Origin: Balneolaceae bacterium
GTDB taxonomy: Bacteria > Bacteroidota > Rhodothermia > Balneolales > Balneolaceae
DNA: 64,000 bases
Assembly: GCA_017640665.1 (NCBI GenBank)
Contig: JAEPQE010000001.1
Location: 699,262-763,261 of the forward strand
Direction: 5' to 3'
A program made the translations under genes and the position numbers. Under the pieces are notes generated by a model. It had not been told where the DNA came from and ran no database searches. It was given only the letters and a program-made list of their open reading frames with translations. Every line of letters starts with the position of its first letter. The stretch's first letter is position 1. Below are positions 9,064-17,515 of this stretch, piece by piece.

Positions 9064-11838
9064 TCACTCCAAAGGATGCACTCCAAACCTTGCTTCATAC
9101 TTCTTACGAAAACTGGTAGCGCTTTTGTAGCCCACAGCGTTTGCCAGTTCTTCAAGTCTCATATTTTTATTTTCAGCAATCATAGCACGGGCAGCAGTAA
9201 GGCGTATTTCGCGAATAAACTCGGCGGGAGTCATTCCTGTTTCTACTTGTATATTCCGGTAAAACGAACTCCGGCTTTGAGAAAACTCATCGGCAAGCAT
9301 ATCTACCGAAAGATTAGAATCTGAAAGATTACGCATGATAAAAGCAGCCGCTTTTTCAGAAAGACGATCTTCCGTTATTGGCACTTCTTCCAGAGATAGA
9401 TCAATCTTAAGCTTTTTTCTTCGGTTGTAATAAGTAAGCAGATTACGGGTTTTGAGTAGTAATTGCTCCGGCAGAAATGGCTTGGTTATATAGTCAACCA
9501 CTCCAATACGAAGTAAATGAAGTTTATCATCTTCCAGAGCTTTTGCGGTAAGAACAATCACAGGAATATTCGACCATTTTTTGCTGGCTAAAAGATTTTC
9601 CACCAGTTTTTGCCCACCCATAACAGGCATCATCAGATCTGTTATGATAATATCGGGCGTGTAATTGGAAAGCATATTCAGTGCCTCTTTTCCATTGTTG
9701 GCCCGAATAATTTCTCCCAGTTCGGAAAGGATATCCGCCACGTAGTTCATCATGTCTTCATTATCCTCCACAAGCAAAATGCTGAACTTTTCTTTACCCA
9801 CAGATTCTTTCCCGGTCTCTAATTGATAAAGAATTTCTTCATGTGGCTCCAATAATTGAACTAATTCTGTTTCATCTGCATCAACCAAAAGCAGAGTAAG
9901 TTTAAAAAGAGCTCCGGCACCTGTTCCGGGTACAGCTATAATTTTCCCGTCGTGCAATTTTGCTAATGTCTGGCTTAGTTCGAGCCCAACTCCCATACCT
10001 TCCACATACTCTTCTTCAGGTCTGCTTAATCGATGAAATCGTTCAAAAATAATTTCTTCTTTTCCATCCGGTATACCCGGTCCTGAATCTTGAACGGTAA
10101 GAATAAAAGTGTCCGCTTCTATGCAGGTTTTGATCTCGATTGAGCCTCCATCAGGAGTAAATTTTATTGCATTGGAAATCAAATTATTGATAATAACCTC
10201 TATTTTAGATCGGTCAACATATATCACTGCATCTTTTGCTTCGGGCAGGAAATGAAAACTATGGCCATGATATTCAGCGAGCGATCGAAAAGATTCTACT
10301 GAAATTGCAGCCAGATTATCCGCTTTGTAGTAGTCTTGGTGTAAAGCCAAATGATTCTGTTCCGACTTTGTAAGATCGATGATCTGATCCACCATATCGT
10401 GCAACCGATTCATGTTTCGTTTTACTACTGCCAGATCCGATTTTGTTGAGATATTATTCAGATCTTTCTTTCGCATTACTTTGTTAATCAAGCCTTCTGT
10501 AATCGTCAACGGTGTGCGGAACTCGTGAGAAATATTAGCGAAGAACCGTTTCTGATATTCGTTGGCTGTTTCCAATTCGGCTGTTCGCTCTTGTACTTTG
10601 CTTTCAAGAGTTTTTATAAGTGAAGCATAATTAGCAGCAACATTAAAAGTAAGGGCTACAGGGATTCCAGTGTATGCCATCAATACAGCAACTAAAAATA
10701 AGGTGGCGCTTTGTACCCCAAAAGCTACGTAAGGAATCACGTATAAAATGGCACCACCGACGGTGATTATCAATCCGGCAGAGATGATAAAAATAGTTGC
10801 TTTCCTATCTTTCTTTTTGGCTTGATACAGAGAAAACCCTCCATAAGCAAAAGTTCCCACTGCTAATACAGGATGTAAAATATTCATGTAGGGTTTGTAT
10901 ACATGAACAGAAACTAAAGCACTCATCACAGAAAAAATCAAAATAGAAGTAAGAGTACGCCAGGGAATAGAAAGAGAGTAAATTTTGCGGATGGAAATCA
11001 AAAAGAAGTACACCACAAACAAAAATGAAACAGCGTAAGAATATTCGTAGAAATAAACATAGCTATACGTCCAATCGATTACGGTATCACTTAAAGTAGT
11101 GAAGGCATGGAATAGCATGAAAAGAGTAGTAAGCGATACAAAGAGATGATACTCTCCTCTAAAGATATACGCCAGATAGGAATGAACAATCACCAACAAC
11201 AGAAGCAACATACAAGCACCACCAAAAATCACTGCACGTTGTCGCCTTAGCGTATCTCCATTTTCTCCGAACAACACCAACCAAATTCCATGCTCAGATT
11301 GAATATAGGGTTTCAGGTTTCCTGGAAACGTATGTTCAGAATATTCCAAAAGAATATGATTGATGCCTTCTCTTAAAATCACACCCTCATAAACAGAATT
11401 ATAAAACAGAGATAGCTTTTCATCGTGGGGATGTTGAGAAGGATTTCCAGCTTGTAAAACCAGTCTGCCATTAAGCCAAACTTTTACAGGTTCCGGGCTT
11501 CCGTGTGTAAGTACCCATCGAATGCCCGCAATTGTAGAATCAACATTTATTTCAAGTTCAAACCACCCATAATTATTCCATTCAGGATGGTTTTTGAGTT
11601 GCCTCATGTCATTAATGGAACCGGGAATAGTATTGGTTAGATTTTTGCCGTCAATAATCGTGTCCGGTTTTTCAAATGAGAACCGCCAGCCTTCCATTTG
11701 CCATAATACCAGGTTTCCTGATCTGCTTGTATCTGAGATGGAAATAACAGGGGCAGGTTCCTGAGCAAATCCCGTCCCAGTTGTTAAAGCAATTAGGATA
11801 AAAAGTGATAAATGTATTTTTTTGGAGAACCAGAGCAT
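9064..11838 (-). CDS. hybrid 7TM sensor histidine kinase with receiver and AraC output domain
   Basis: The 924-residue single-protein two-component system has a signal peptide (1-25), a periplasmic beta-rich 7TMR-DISM-type sensor (about 30-190), seven membrane helices (about 200-400), and a HisKA domain with phospho-His near 437 in FFANISHEFRTP. An HATPase domain follows (NNLISNAIKF, DSGPGIPDG), then a receiver with phospho-Asp near 734 in DIIITDLMMP, and a C-terminal AraC helix-turn-helix pair. Such proteins sense extracellular ligands and control adjacent surface-protein genes, here plausibly the RCC1 cargo. The protein stops at FGVHPLE, a little short for an AraC domain, exactly where a repeat begins. 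Confidence 0.92.
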   Translation of the reverse strand: MLWFSKKIHLSLFILIALTTGTGFAQEPAPVISISDTSRSGNLVLWQMEGWRFSFEKPDTIIDGKNLTNTIPGSINDMRQLKNHPEWNNYGWFELEINVDSTIAGIRWVLTHGSPEPVKVWLNGRLVLQAGNPSQHPHDEKLSLFYNSVYEGVILREGINHILLEYSEHTFPGNLKPYIQSEHGIWLVLFGENGDTLRRQRAVIFGGACMLLLLLVIVHSYLAYIFRGEYHLFVSLTTLFMLFHAFTTLSDTVIDWTYSYVYFYEYSYAVSFLFVVYFFLISIRKIYSLSIPWRTLTSILIFSVMSALVSVHVYKPYMNILHPVLAVGTFAYGGFSLYQAKKKDRKATIFIISAGLIITVGGAILYVIPYVAFGVQSATLFLVAVLMAYTGIPVALTFNVAANYASLIKTLESKVQERTAELETANEYQKRFFANISHEFRTPLTITEGLINKVMRKKDLNNISTKSDLAVVKRNMNRLHDMVDQIIDLTKSEQNHLALHQDYYKADNLAAISVESFRSLAEYHGHSFHFLPEAKDAVIYVDRSKIEVIINNLISNAIKFTPDGGSIEIKTCIEADTFILTVQDSGPGIPDGKEEIIFERFHRLSRPEEEYVEGMGVGLELSQTLAKLHDGKIIAVPGTGAGALFKLTLLLVDADETELVQLLEPHEEILYQLETGKESVGKEKFSILLVEDNEDMMNYVADILSELGEIIRANNGKEALNMLSNYTPDIIITDLMMPVMGGQKLVENLLASKKWSNIPVIVLTAKALEDDKLHLLRIGVVDYITKPFLPEQLLLKTRNLLTYYNRRKKLKIDLSLEEVPITEDRLSEKAAAFIMRNLSDSNLSVDMLADEFSQSRSSFYRNIQVETGMTPAEFIREIRLTAARAMIAENKNMRLEELANAVGYKSATSFRKKYEARFGVHPLE

Positions 11839-11857
11839 GTTATCGCCTTAAAAAAAT

Positions 11858-11891
11858 CAAATATAGCCGAATAAACGGATTATAAAACAAA
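11858..11891 (-). promoter_or_regulatory. probable promoter of the hybrid kinase gene
   Basis: On the minus strand TATATTTG (11865-11858) fits the TAnnTTTG box. A TTTG element (11891-11888) lies 22 bases upstream, within the usual range for the -33 element. The box is about 20 bases before the kinase ATG. Confidence 0.45.
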
Positions 11892-12005
11892 AGTATCGGT
11901 TGTTATATGACATAGAAAAGAGCTATCCAATTTTTTTGTCAACTAGGATGAGATTCAGCATATTCAACGACTAATTAATTCTGTTACTTAATCCTTCACT
12001 ACATT

Positions 12006-13595
12006 ATGATGGTTCTCTGGCTCGTTCTTGCTTATTTATTAGGGATGGGGGTTAAACAATTAAAGTTACCACCTCTAATTGGTTACTTAATTGCCGGAGT
12101 TGTTCTATCTCTTTTTGGTGTATCTGATGACACACACTTTCTTCATGAAGTTGGTCATTATGGAGTTGTATTCCTGCTTTTTACCGTTGGTCTGCATCTT
12201 AGAATAAAGAACATTGTCAGGCCGGAGGTATTTGGTGCTGGTAGTATTCACCTGATTATTTCCACCGGAATTTTCCTTCTTATTTCGATGGCCTTTGGGT
12301 TTGACCTTATTGAAGGTTTAATTATCGGTACTCTTCTTGGATTTTCAAGTACTGTGCTGGCTGCTAAAACACTGGAATCACGCGGAGAATTGAACGCATT
12401 TCATGCCCGTGTTTCAATTGGTATCCTGATACTACAGGACATTGTCGCAATTACAGTATTAGCACTTACGGGTGGTGGAGCCCCACAAATATGGAGTATT
12501 GGTTTACTCGCACTTCCTTTACTTCGCCCGTTAATAATCAAACTACTTTCCCAAAGCGGACATGAAGATTTACAACTTTTGTTCGGATTAATACTTGCTC
12601 TGGGTGGCGCCGGACTTTTCGAGTTTCTTGGGTTATCATCTGAACTGGGTGCACTCGTTGCCGGAGCATTACTTTCAGGGAATAAGCTGGCTGATGAACT
12701 CGCCGAAAAACTTTGGGGCCTTAAGGAAGCGTTTCTTGTTGCGTTCTTCCTGGAAGTGGGTTTAGCCGGCCTGCCATCAATGGGAGATCTTGCATTTGCT
12801 GGTGCAATTTTAGCTATTCTTCCTGTTAAAGCTGCCCTGTTTTTCTTTCTATTGGTTTTATTCAAGCTCCGTTCAAGAAACTCTTTTATGGTTACGGTTA
12901 CCCTTTCCTCTTTCAGTGAGTTTACGCTGATTGCGGGTATGGTAGCAGCTTCTGCTGGATTTATACCACAGTCGGTTATTATCGTTTTTGCCGTGGTAAC
13001 AGCTGTGTCGTATACTATCAATGCTCCCTTATCTTCTAAAGCAAATGTACTATGGAAGAAGCTCGAGAATGTTCTTATTCCACTTGAACGAGATGTTAAA
13101 CACCCCGGACAACAAGTGGTTAATCTTGGCGGTGCTGAGTATCTGATTGTAGGAATGGGACAATCAGGTTCTGCTGCTTACGACTACCTTAAAGAAAGGG
13201 AGTTCAGAGTAACAGGAATGGATTCTGATCCGGCCAAAATTGAATCAAATATCCAAAAAAGGAGAAGAACGGTTTATGGCGATGCACAGGATGCAGAGCT
13301 TTGGGAAAATATTGATCTCAGTGGAGTTAAGTCCATAATGCTCGCCATGCCTAACCCTGATACCAAAGTGTCGGCCACTCAGTTGCTTCGCGAAAATAAA
13401 TACTCTGGTGATATTTATGCGTTAACGATGAGAGATGAAGAGCATCAGGCGCTAAAAGAAGCGGGCGCCAACGCGGTCTGCTTACCGCTTATCCAAGCCG
13501 GAAGAAAGCTTGCAGAAATAAGTATCAGCGATCAAATTGATGGCTCTATGTCTTTGGATGTAGACATGCATAAAGTCGTGGAAAATGTAAACTAA
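12006..13595 (+). CDS. CPA2-type cation/proton antiporter with C-terminal TrkA-N domain
   Basis: This 529-residue inner-membrane protein has about 12 membrane segments in the first 390 residues (Kef/YbaL-like, with GTLLGFSSTVLAAKTL and a GALVAGALLSG motif). It ends in a cytosolic Rossmann domain from EYLIVGMGQSGSAAYDYL with acidic MDSD, the NAD(H)-binding TrkA-N fold. It should exchange K+ or Na+ for H+, gated by nucleotide or redox state. The next gene starts 11 bases downstream, and the three following signalling genes appear co-transcribed, so transport is probably part of the same response. Ion specificity cannot be read from the sequence. Confidence 0.9.
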   Translation: MMVLWLVLAYLLGMGVKQLKLPPLIGYLIAGVVLSLFGVSDDTHFLHEVGHYGVVFLLFTVGLHLRIKNIVRPEVFGAGSIHLIISTGIFLLISMAFGFDLIEGLIIGTLLGFSSTVLAAKTLESRGELNAFHARVSIGILILQDIVAITVLALTGGGAPQIWSIGLLALPLLRPLIIKLLSQSGHEDLQLLFGLILALGGAGLFEFLGLSSELGALVAGALLSGNKLADELAEKLWGLKEAFLVAFFLEVGLAGLPSMGDLAFAGAILAILPVKAALFFFLLVLFKLRSRNSFMVTVTLSSFSEFTLIAGMVAASAGFIPQSVIIVFAVVTAVSYTINAPLSSKANVLWKKLENVLIPLERDVKHPGQQVVNLGGAEYLIVGMGQSGSAAYDYLKEREFRVTGMDSDPAKIESNIQKRRRTVYGDAQDAELWENIDLSGVKSIMLAMPNPDTKVSATQLLRENKYSGDIYALTMRDEEHQALKEAGANAVCLPLIQAGRKLAEISISDQIDGSMSLDVDMHKVVENVN

Positions 13596-13606
13596 ACTCA
13601 GTACGT

Positions 13607-13867
13607 ATGTCTTGTGAGCACACAACAATGATTGAAATTACAGACCCTACCGGGCATGAATGTGAGACTTGCGTAGAACAAGGAGATACATGGGTGCACC
13701 TGCGAATGTGTATGACTTGTGGTTACACAGGCTGCTGCGATTCTTCAAAAAATAAACACGCCAGAAAGCATTATATGCGAAATGATCATCCGGTAATTCG
13801 ATCTGTTGAACCCGGTGAAAGCTGGAGATATTGCTACATTCATAATAAACTTTGGGAAGCAAAATAA
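13607..13867 (+). CDS. UBP-type zinc-finger protein (86 aa)
   Basis: The whole protein is a ZnF-UBP module. Visible candidate ligands are Cys3, His5, Cys19, Cys22, Cys35, Cys38, Cys43, His51, His55 and His61, with the family signature HLRMCMTCGYTGCCDSSKNKHA. In eukaryotes this fold binds the ubiquitin C-terminal GG. Bacteria lack ubiquitin, and the stand-alone bacterial versions typically sit next to CRP-like kinases and TrxR-like proteins, as here. The stop TAA overlaps the next ATG by one base (TAATG), so it should be translationally coupled to the kinase. Its partner is unknown. Confidence 0.9.
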   Translation: MSCEHTTMIEITDPTGHECETCVEQGDTWVHLRMCMTCGYTGCCDSSKNKHARKHYMRNDHPVIRSVEPGESWRYCYIHNKLWEAK

Positions 13868-15255
13868 TGGAAGACTTTATCGTTTCATCGCTCCGGCAAA
13901 TTCCCAATTTCAAAGAAGTTCCGGAACATCAACTTCGATGGTTTGCGCAGAATTCTGAACTCTGCACGTACCAACCTGATGAAGTTATTTTCAAGCCCGG
14001 TGATGAAATCAATTATATGTTTATCGTACTGGATGGAAGTCTGCGGGCTCAGATAAAAAGAGGTAATCAGTTTACACCGCTTATCACTTTTGAAAAAGGA
14101 AACATTTCCGGAAAGCTTCCTTTTTCCCGGATGCAGAGTTCTGCTGCTTTTATAACTTCTTTAGAAGAATCAACCATTCTGAAAACAGCTGAAAAAATAC
14201 TTCCTGAAATTTCTAAGCATTATGAGCTTATCGAAGTATTTGTTCATTCTTTATCTGATCGAATTAGAACTTTTACAACTCAGCAACAACAAAATGAAAA
14301 AATGGTGGCTCTTGGGAAACTCTCTGCAGGGTTGGCACACGAGCTGAATAATCCGGCTTCAGCTATGGTTCGTGGTGCAACTGAGCTAAGAAAGCGTCTT
14401 AGATCTACACCAGATAAATTTAAAGCTGTGATGAATATTCGCCTTACTGAGGAGCAAGTGGATGCGGTGAATGAACTGGTCTTCAAAAAAGTTGAAAAGG
14501 GAAGTTCCAATCAACAGAGTTTGATGAATCGTACCGCTCTTGAGGATGATTTAGCTGATTGGATGGAGGACCGAGGAGTAGATCAGGGATTTGAATATGC
14601 GGAGACCTTTGCAGAATACTGTTTTAATATCGATGATCTGGAATTTGTAAGCTCTCATGTCGAAGATGAATATTTGCCAGCTGTTCTAGGTTGGGTTGAA
14701 GATGTGCTTACCACCGAAAAAATGGTGGAAGAAATTGAGGATTCAGCCACCCGCATTTCAGACTTGGTTTCCTCCGTTAAAACCTATTCGCACATGGATC
14801 GGGGCTCTGACAAGGAAGTGGTCGATCTCAGAAAAATGCTGAAAAGCACCATTACCATGCTAAATCATAAATCGAAGCAGAAGAAGGTGGAGATTTCAAT
14901 GGACATTCCTGACACTCTCCCCGAATTCTGCGGCTTTGTAAGCGAACTAAATCAAGTATGGACAAACCTTATTGACAATGCGATTGATGCCGTGGATGAA
15001 TCCGGTGAAATTAAGATTGAGGCTTTATCAAAAAACGGAGACTTAATTCTGAAATTCAATGACAACGGTTCAGGGATTCCGGAAGATATCCAAAACAAAA
15101 TTTTTGACCCCTTTTTTACTACTAAAGATGTGGGTCAGGGAACAGGACTAGGATTGGATGTGGTCCACAAAATCATTGAAAAACATGGCGGCAGGATTGA
15201 GGTAAAATCCCAACCCGGCGATACTACCTTTGAGCTTACTTTTCCACTTTCTTAA
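13867..15255 (+). CDS. soluble sensor histidine kinase with CRP-like N-terminal domain
   Basis: I take the ATG at 13867 (462 residues), which forms TAATG with the zinc-finger stop; an upstream in-frame ATG at 13852 is possible. Residues 9-125 form a cyclic-nucleotide-binding fold (PDEVIFKPGDEINYMFIVLDGSL), but the stretch after the GNISGKL turn lacks the usual cAMP-contacting Arg pattern, so the ligand is uncertain. A HisKA region with His158 in HELNNP and an HATPase domain (NLIDNAIDAVD, DNGSGIPEDIQNKIFDPFFTTK, GTGLGL) follow. There is no membrane segment. The cognate receiver is probably the next gene. Confidence 0.9.
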   Translation: MEDFIVSSLRQIPNFKEVPEHQLRWFAQNSELCTYQPDEVIFKPGDEINYMFIVLDGSLRAQIKRGNQFTPLITFEKGNISGKLPFSRMQSSAAFITSLEESTILKTAEKILPEISKHYELIEVFVHSLSDRIRTFTTQQQQNEKMVALGKLSAGLAHELNNPASAMVRGATELRKRLRSTPDKFKAVMNIRLTEEQVDAVNELVFKKVEKGSSNQQSLMNRTALEDDLADWMEDRGVDQGFEYAETFAEYCFNIDDLEFVSSHVEDEYLPAVLGWVEDVLTTEKMVEEIEDSATRISDLVSSVKTYSHMDRGSDKEVVDLRKMLKSTITMLNHKSKQKKVEISMDIPDTLPEFCGFVSELNQVWTNLIDNAIDAVDESGEIKIEALSKNGDLILKFNDNGSGIPEDIQNKIFDPFFTTKDVGQGTGLGLDVVHKIIEKHGGRIEVKSQPGDTTFELTFPLS

Positions 15256-15268
15256 AATTATAAATTTT

Positions 15269-15403
15269 GGATTATGGATTTTGAATTACTTTGTCATATC
15301 GAGTGTAGCGAGATATCTAAAGAGTTAGTAACCAAAGTTAGTTTTTTAGACTTCTCGTATTCATTCGAAGTAACAGTAGCTATTAATTCAAAATCCATAA
15401 TCC
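15269..15403. repeat. GTCAT-type repeat with 20-bp perfect terminal arms, inside the operon
   Basis: Arms 15269-15288 and 15384-15403 are perfect 20-base inverse complements enclosing about 95 bases. The interior starts TTTGTCATATCGAG and carries a second, weaker dyad. It fills most of the 170-base gap between the kinase and receiver genes, while every other junction in the operon is tight, so it looks like an insertion. Confidence 0.65.
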
Positions 15404-15425
15404 AGCATTCAAAATTCCCAAAGGG

Positions 15426-17093
15426 ATGAACAAACCAATACTTTTTGCCATTGATGACGACCCACAGGTGCTCCGGGCTATCCAAAGAGATTTACGGGGG
15501 AAGTACCGGAATGATTTCAGGATTCTGAGTACCAATTCTCCTAATGAAGCTTTAGAAACCTTGCCTGAGCTTAAAAAACAAGGCGAAACGGTGGCTCTCT
15601 TTTTATCTGATCAGCGAATGCCGGAAATGATTGGGGTCGATTTTCTTGAACAAGCAAAAAAGACTTTTCCAGAGGCTAAACGAGTTCTTCTTACTGCTTA
15701 TTCGGATACTGATGCAGCCATCAAAGCGATTAATGAAGTTCACCTGGACTATTACCTTTTGAAGCCCTGGGACCCCCCTGAAGAAAAATTATTCCCTGTT
15801 TTAGATGATTTACTGGATGAATGGCTGGCCAACTTCAAACCTGAATTTCATGGGATTAAGTTGGTTGGATACCAGTATTCGCCAAAGTCCCATGCGATCA
15901 AAGATTATCTCTCTGGTAATCTGATTCCTTACCGCTGGCTGGATGTCGAGACAAATGAAAAAGCCAATTTCCTTCTTGGAGAACACGAACTCGACGGATC
16001 AAATCTTCCGGTCATTTTCTTTGAAGATGGTAGTCATATAACCGAGCCGACCCCTTTGGAAATCGCAAACAAACTTGGACGAAATCCTTCTGCTTCTGAG
16101 AAGATTTATGATGTAGTGATTATCGGAGCCGGACCTGCCGGACTTGCCGCCGCTGTATATGGTGGCTCTGAAGGATTGAAAACTTTGCTTATCGAGAAGA
16201 GAGCGCCGGGCGGACAAGCAGGCACCAGTTCCCGCATCGAAAATTATCTTGGATTTCCCAATGGATTAAGTGGTTCCGATTTAGCGAGGAGAGCAATCAC
16301 CCAGGCTACCCGTTTTGGAGTTGAGTTTCTATCTCCTCAGGAGGTAGTGAGTATTGAAGTGCTGGATCAATATAAAACCTTATCTCTTTCGGATGGAAGT
16401 ACCGTAAATGCCAAAGCGGTGGTTGTTACTACCGGAGTGAATTACCGGAAACTGGAGAGTAAAGGAATTTCTGATTTCACGGGAGCAGGAATTTATTACG
16501 GAGCTGCAATGACTGAAGCTCATGCTTTCAAAGACAAGCAAGTGTATATCGTTGGAGGAGGGAATTCAGCTGGCCAGGCAGCCATGTATTTATCAACCTT
16601 CGCCAAAAACGTGTTTATCACTATTCGAAAAGAGTCGCTGACTTCCAGTATGTCTTCATACCTGATTGATCAACTTGATAAGACAGAGAATATAGAATTA
16701 CTGCCATTTACTGAAGTAGAAGAAGCCTGCGGAGATGGCAAACTTCAGAAACTGGTACTCAAAGATTCCAACGATGATTCCCTCAGAGATGTTGAAGCAG
16801 ATGGATTGTTCATTTTTATTGGGGCTAGGCCATATACAGAATGGATTGAATCCAGCATTATTAAAAATGAACGTGGCTACTTAGAAACAGGTAAAGAACT
16901 TTCACGATACGATGACTATGAAAAAGTGTGGAAATTAGACCGCACTCCTTATCTACTCGAAACCTGCACTCCCGGAATTTTTGCTGCAGGGGATGTCCGT
17001 GCCGGAGCCATGAATCGGGTGGCCTCGGCTGTAGGTGAAGGTGCGATGAGTATCAAATATGTACACGAATATTTAGCAGATTCTAACCTTTAA
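15426..17093 (+). CDS. response receiver fused to thioredoxin-like and thioredoxin-reductase-like domains, no redox cysteines
   Basis: This 555-residue fusion has a receiver (1-135; Asp10-12 pocket, phospho-Asp62 in LSDQRMP, Thr90, Lys113), then a glutaredoxin/thioredoxin-like segment (about 143-218), then an FAD/NAD(P)H disulfide-reductase fold (228-552; GAGPAG 234-239, GGGNSAGQ 377-384, ATG-like FAAGDV near the end). The thioredoxin-like part has YSPKSH where CxxC is expected, and the reductase has YYGAAMTE where CATC is expected. It therefore binds flavin and pyridine nucleotide but cannot shuttle disulfides in the usual way. A phosphorylation-linked redox or NAD(P)H sensor is the likeliest role. 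Confidence 0.88.
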   Translation: MNKPILFAIDDDPQVLRAIQRDLRGKYRNDFRILSTNSPNEALETLPELKKQGETVALFLSDQRMPEMIGVDFLEQAKKTFPEAKRVLLTAYSDTDAAIKAINEVHLDYYLLKPWDPPEEKLFPVLDDLLDEWLANFKPEFHGIKLVGYQYSPKSHAIKDYLSGNLIPYRWLDVETNEKANFLLGEHELDGSNLPVIFFEDGSHITEPTPLEIANKLGRNPSASEKIYDVVIIGAGPAGLAAAVYGGSEGLKTLLIEKRAPGGQAGTSSRIENYLGFPNGLSGSDLARRAITQATRFGVEFLSPQEVVSIEVLDQYKTLSLSDGSTVNAKAVVVTTGVNYRKLESKGISDFTGAGIYYGAAMTEAHAFKDKQVYIVGGGNSAGQAAMYLSTFAKNVFITIRKESLTSSMSSYLIDQLDKTENIELLPFTEVEEACGDGKLQKLVLKDSNDDSLRDVEADGLFIFIGARPYTEWIESSIIKNERGYLETGKELSRYDDYEKVWKLDRTPYLLETCTPGIFAAGDVRAGAMNRVASAVGEGAMSIKYVHEYLADSNL

Positions 17094-17098
17094 AAAAT

Positions 17099-17515
17099 AT
17101 GAGCATTGAGCAAATTTTAGCAATTCTAGGCGCAATTGGGATTAGCGGAGTGATTCCAGCTATTGTAGCGTACTTTATAAGTTCTAGAAAGAAAAAATCC
17201 GATGCTAAACAGAAACTCAAAGAGAAAAGGTATAAAGCTATTTTATTATTATGCTATGCTTTTATTAATTATGAAAGAGAGCAGACTAGATTGGTTATTA
17301 ATAGACCTAATATTGCTTCAAGAGAATCGCTGTTTAATGAATTAGAAGCTGAGTGGGTTAATATGTCTTTGTATGCTTCTGATAATGTAATTAAAAAGAT
17401 GAAAGAATTTTTAAAGGTTAAAAATCAATCTGCATTTAATTCACTAATAATTACAATGAGAAAAGATTTATATGGTCTAAAATCTAAATTAGCCCCTGAA
17501 ATTTTCGAAATGTGA
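17099..17515 (+). CDS. small membrane-anchored protein of unknown function
   Basis: The 138-residue protein has one N-terminal membrane segment (about 5-27, GAIGISGVIPAIVAYFI), a basic RKKKSDAKQKLKEKR stretch, and a helical cytosolic tail. I do not recognise a family. It starts 5 bases after the flavoprotein stop. Its coding sequence is visibly richer in AT codons (many ATT, TTA, AAT) than the operon before it, and it overlaps the GTG start of the RAYT gene by four bases. It may have arrived with that gene rather than being part of the redox operon. Confidence 0.65.
   Translation: MSIEQILAILGAIGISGVIPAIVAYFISSRKKKSDAKQKLKEKRYKAILLLCYAFINYEREQTRLVINRPNIASRESLFNELEAEWVNMSLYASDNVIKKMKEFLKVKNQSAFNSLIITMRKDLYGLKSKLAPEIFEM

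Noticed and set aside
8804-9067. 87-codon minus-strand frame between kinase and RCC1 genes
   Set aside because: It translates the compound palindromic repeat and regulatory spacer; no family and no ribosome site.
9064-11838. Polysaccharide utilisation locus regulator
   Set aside because: The hybrid kinase layout fits, but no SusC/SusD pair or glycoside hydrolase lies nearby.
12401-13021. 206-codon frame antisense to the antiporter
   Set aside because: Low-complexity Ser/Ala/Pro composition typical of antisense to membrane helices.
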